A stretch of DNA of 6,407 bases from a bacterium (GTDB taxonomy: Bacteria > Zhuqueibacterota > Zhuqueibacteria > Residuimicrobiales > Residuimicrobiaceae), in NCBI GenBank assembly GCA_012523655.1, contig JAAYTV010000253.1, positions 1-6,407 on the forward strand, written 5' to 3'. The position numbers were made by a program, and so were the translations under genes. Below are positions 5,253 through 6,407 of this stretch, in pieces (the stretch's first letter is position 1; every line of letters begins with the position of its first letter). A model generated the notes under the pieces. It did no database searches. It was not told the origin of the DNA and worked only from the letters and a program-made list of their open reading frames with translations.

Positions 5253-6407
5253 TCAGTTGAGCAGGGTGATCTTATGCGTCAGCGCAACCGCGTTGGTGCG
5301 GATACGCAGCCAATACACGCCGGAGGGCAGCACCCGTCCCCTTTCGTCCGTGCCATCCCAATACCAGCGCCGGTTCTTGCCGGCCGATCGTTCACCCTTC
5401 CAGATCAGCGCAGCTCTTCGTCCCAGCACGGTATAGCTTTCGATCTCCACCCGGCTGTTCTCCGCCAGATCAACGACCATCTCCAGCCGAGAATGAACGC
5501 GGGGCGAAAAGGGGTTGGGGAAACAGCCGAGCCATTGGCTTTTTTCCGGCAATGGCTGTGGACCGCCCCAATAGTACATCGCCGCATACGCATCGAGCAA
5601 TCCATAGCCATAGAGCGTGTCCGGATCAGCCGCACGGTCGGCGGTCTTGATGAGCGCCTCGCGCACCTGCATGGGCGTCAAGTCGGGATGCGCTGCCAGC
5701 ACCAACGCCGCTGCACCGGCCGCGAGCGGCGCGGCAGCAGAGGTCCCGGAAATGGAGGTGTATCTGCCGCCCACCTCTGCGTCGCCTGGAACCGCCACAC
5801 ATTGAATGCCTACGCCCGGCGTTACCACATCCGGCTTGATGCGGCCGTCCGCAGTCGGCCCGCGGGAAGAGAACGCTGCAATTTGGCCGTTGCTGTGTAC
5901 CGCACCCACCGCCAGAACGCTGTCGCCGTCTGCCGGCGCCAGCATATACCTCCATGAGGTGTCGCCCTCATTGCCCGCAGACACGACCACTAAAATGCCT
6001 TTTTTGACCGCCAGATCAGCGGCGATGGTGATCGGCGCGGTGTGCCCGTCCATATTTTTGTAGACGTACCAATCGTTATAGCCGACGCTGGAGCTGATGA
6101 TGTCTGCGCCCAGGCTGTCCGCCCATTCAGCGGCGGCGATCCAGTAATCCTCCTCAATGGGCTTCTCCGAGCTGGTGTCCTCGGTTTTCGCTAAAAGGAA
6201 TTCACTCGCAAACGCCGGACCGATCAGATTGCCCGGGCTGTAGCCGGCGAGAACCGAAAGCACCTGGGTACCATGGTAAATCTGCGAAGAGGCATCCAGC
6301 GTTTCCCAATCGGTGTTCTGATCCCGCTGAATAAAATCGTACTGGGCTAGTACCCGTAACGCGGCAAACGCTTCATGGTTCAGCCGAAATCCGGTATCGA
6401 ACACCGC
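5253..6407 (-). CDS. S8 subtilisin-like serine protease with T9SS sorting domain, 5' end outside window
   Basis: The last 384 residues of a secreted protease; the frame is open through the right edge, so the signal peptide and any propeptide are missing. Counting from the valine codon at 6404, the catalytic residues are visible: Asp3 in VFDTGF, His44 in HGTQVLS, the oxyanion Asn145 in VSAGNEGD, and Ser222 in SGTSAAAP. The triad is complete, so the enzyme should be active. GPAFASEFLLAKTE, EWADSLGADIISSSVGY and TAPITIAADLAVKKG match the FCB subtilases I know. Residues about 290-383 are a beta-rich tail with CFPNPFSP, YTVLGRRAALI, WDGTDERGRVLPSGVYWLRI and a basic end (THKITLLN). This is the FlgD-like/type A T9SS C-terminal sorting domain, which is cleaved during surface export. 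The role is probably extracellular protein degradation. The PorD-like and PorV/PorQ-like genes in the window fit this export route. It converges on the cyclase gene across a 67-base gap. Confidence 0.93.
   Translation of the reverse strand, partial: AVFDTGFRLNHEAFAALRVLAQYDFIQRDQNTDWETLDASSQIYHGTQVLSVLAGYSPGNLIGPAFASEFLLAKTEDTSSEKPIEEDYWIAAAEWADSLGADIISSSVGYNDWYVYKNMDGHTAPITIAADLAVKKGILVVVSAGNEGDTSWRYMLAPADGDSVLAVGAVHSNGQIAAFSSRGPTADGRIKPDVVTPGVGIQCVAVPGDAEVGGRYTSISGTSAAAPLAAGAAALVLAAHPDLTPMQVREALIKTADRAADPDTLYGYGLLDAYAAMYYWGGPQPLPEKSQWLGCFPNPFSPRVHSRLEMVVDLAENSRVEIESYTVLGRRAALIWKGERSAGKNRRWYWDGTDERGRVLPSGVYWLRIRTNAVALTHKITLLN

Noticed and set aside
5274..5957. 227-codon plus-strand open frame opposite the protease
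   Set aside because: It is antisense to a clear S8 domain with its catalytic residues, is rich in Arg, Gln and His as GC-rich shadow frames are, and resembles no family I know.

Overview
This window most likely comes from an FCB-group bacterium, probably an anaerobic lineage outside the classical Bacteroidota (candidate division KSB1, Calditrichota or a relative). The assignment is inferred from four things: a PorD-like (DUF4835) protein, a PorV/PorQ-type outer-membrane barrel, a subtilisin-like protease with a C-terminal type A secretion (T9SS) sorting domain, and a large helix-hairpin-helix plus outer-membrane-barrel protein of a kind I know mainly from Bacteroidota and Ignavibacteria. The DNA is moderately GC-rich by eye. 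Exported proteins here carry many cysteines, and there is a GAF-GGDEF protein. Both fit a non-classical FCB lineage better than Bacteroides or Flavobacterium.

Layout. Positions 1-558 (minus strand) hold the first 186 codons of the PorD-like gene, which runs out of the left edge. Facing away from it, a plus-strand run of four closely packed genes occupies 557-5185. It consists of a PorV/PorQ-like barrel (557-1483), the HhH-barrel protein (1480-3420, ATGA overlap with its predecessor), a short protein resembling half of a family 9 glycosyltransferase (about 3477-4085), and a GAF-GGDEF diguanylate cyclase (4106-5185). The short spacings suggest one operon. After a 67-base convergent gap, the minus strand carries the C-terminal 384 residues of an S8 protease with a T9SS/FlgD-like tail (5253-6407), whose N-terminus lies beyond the right edge.

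How the genes fit together. Most of the window is cell-envelope biology: two or three outer-membrane or T9SS-linked proteins, one probable T9SS cargo protease, and one cytoplasmic c-di-GMP synthase that may share a transcript with the envelope genes. I see no RNA gene, CRISPR array, insertion sequence or phage gene, and no convincing new defence or mobile system. The points most worth a second look are the back-to-back start region near 557 (two start codons sharing one CATG, beside a 12-base palindrome and an AT-rich patch), the HhH domain that lacks the usual DNA-contacting glycines, the half-length glycosyltransferase-like protein, and the unusual cysteine content of the PorV/PorQ-like barrel.
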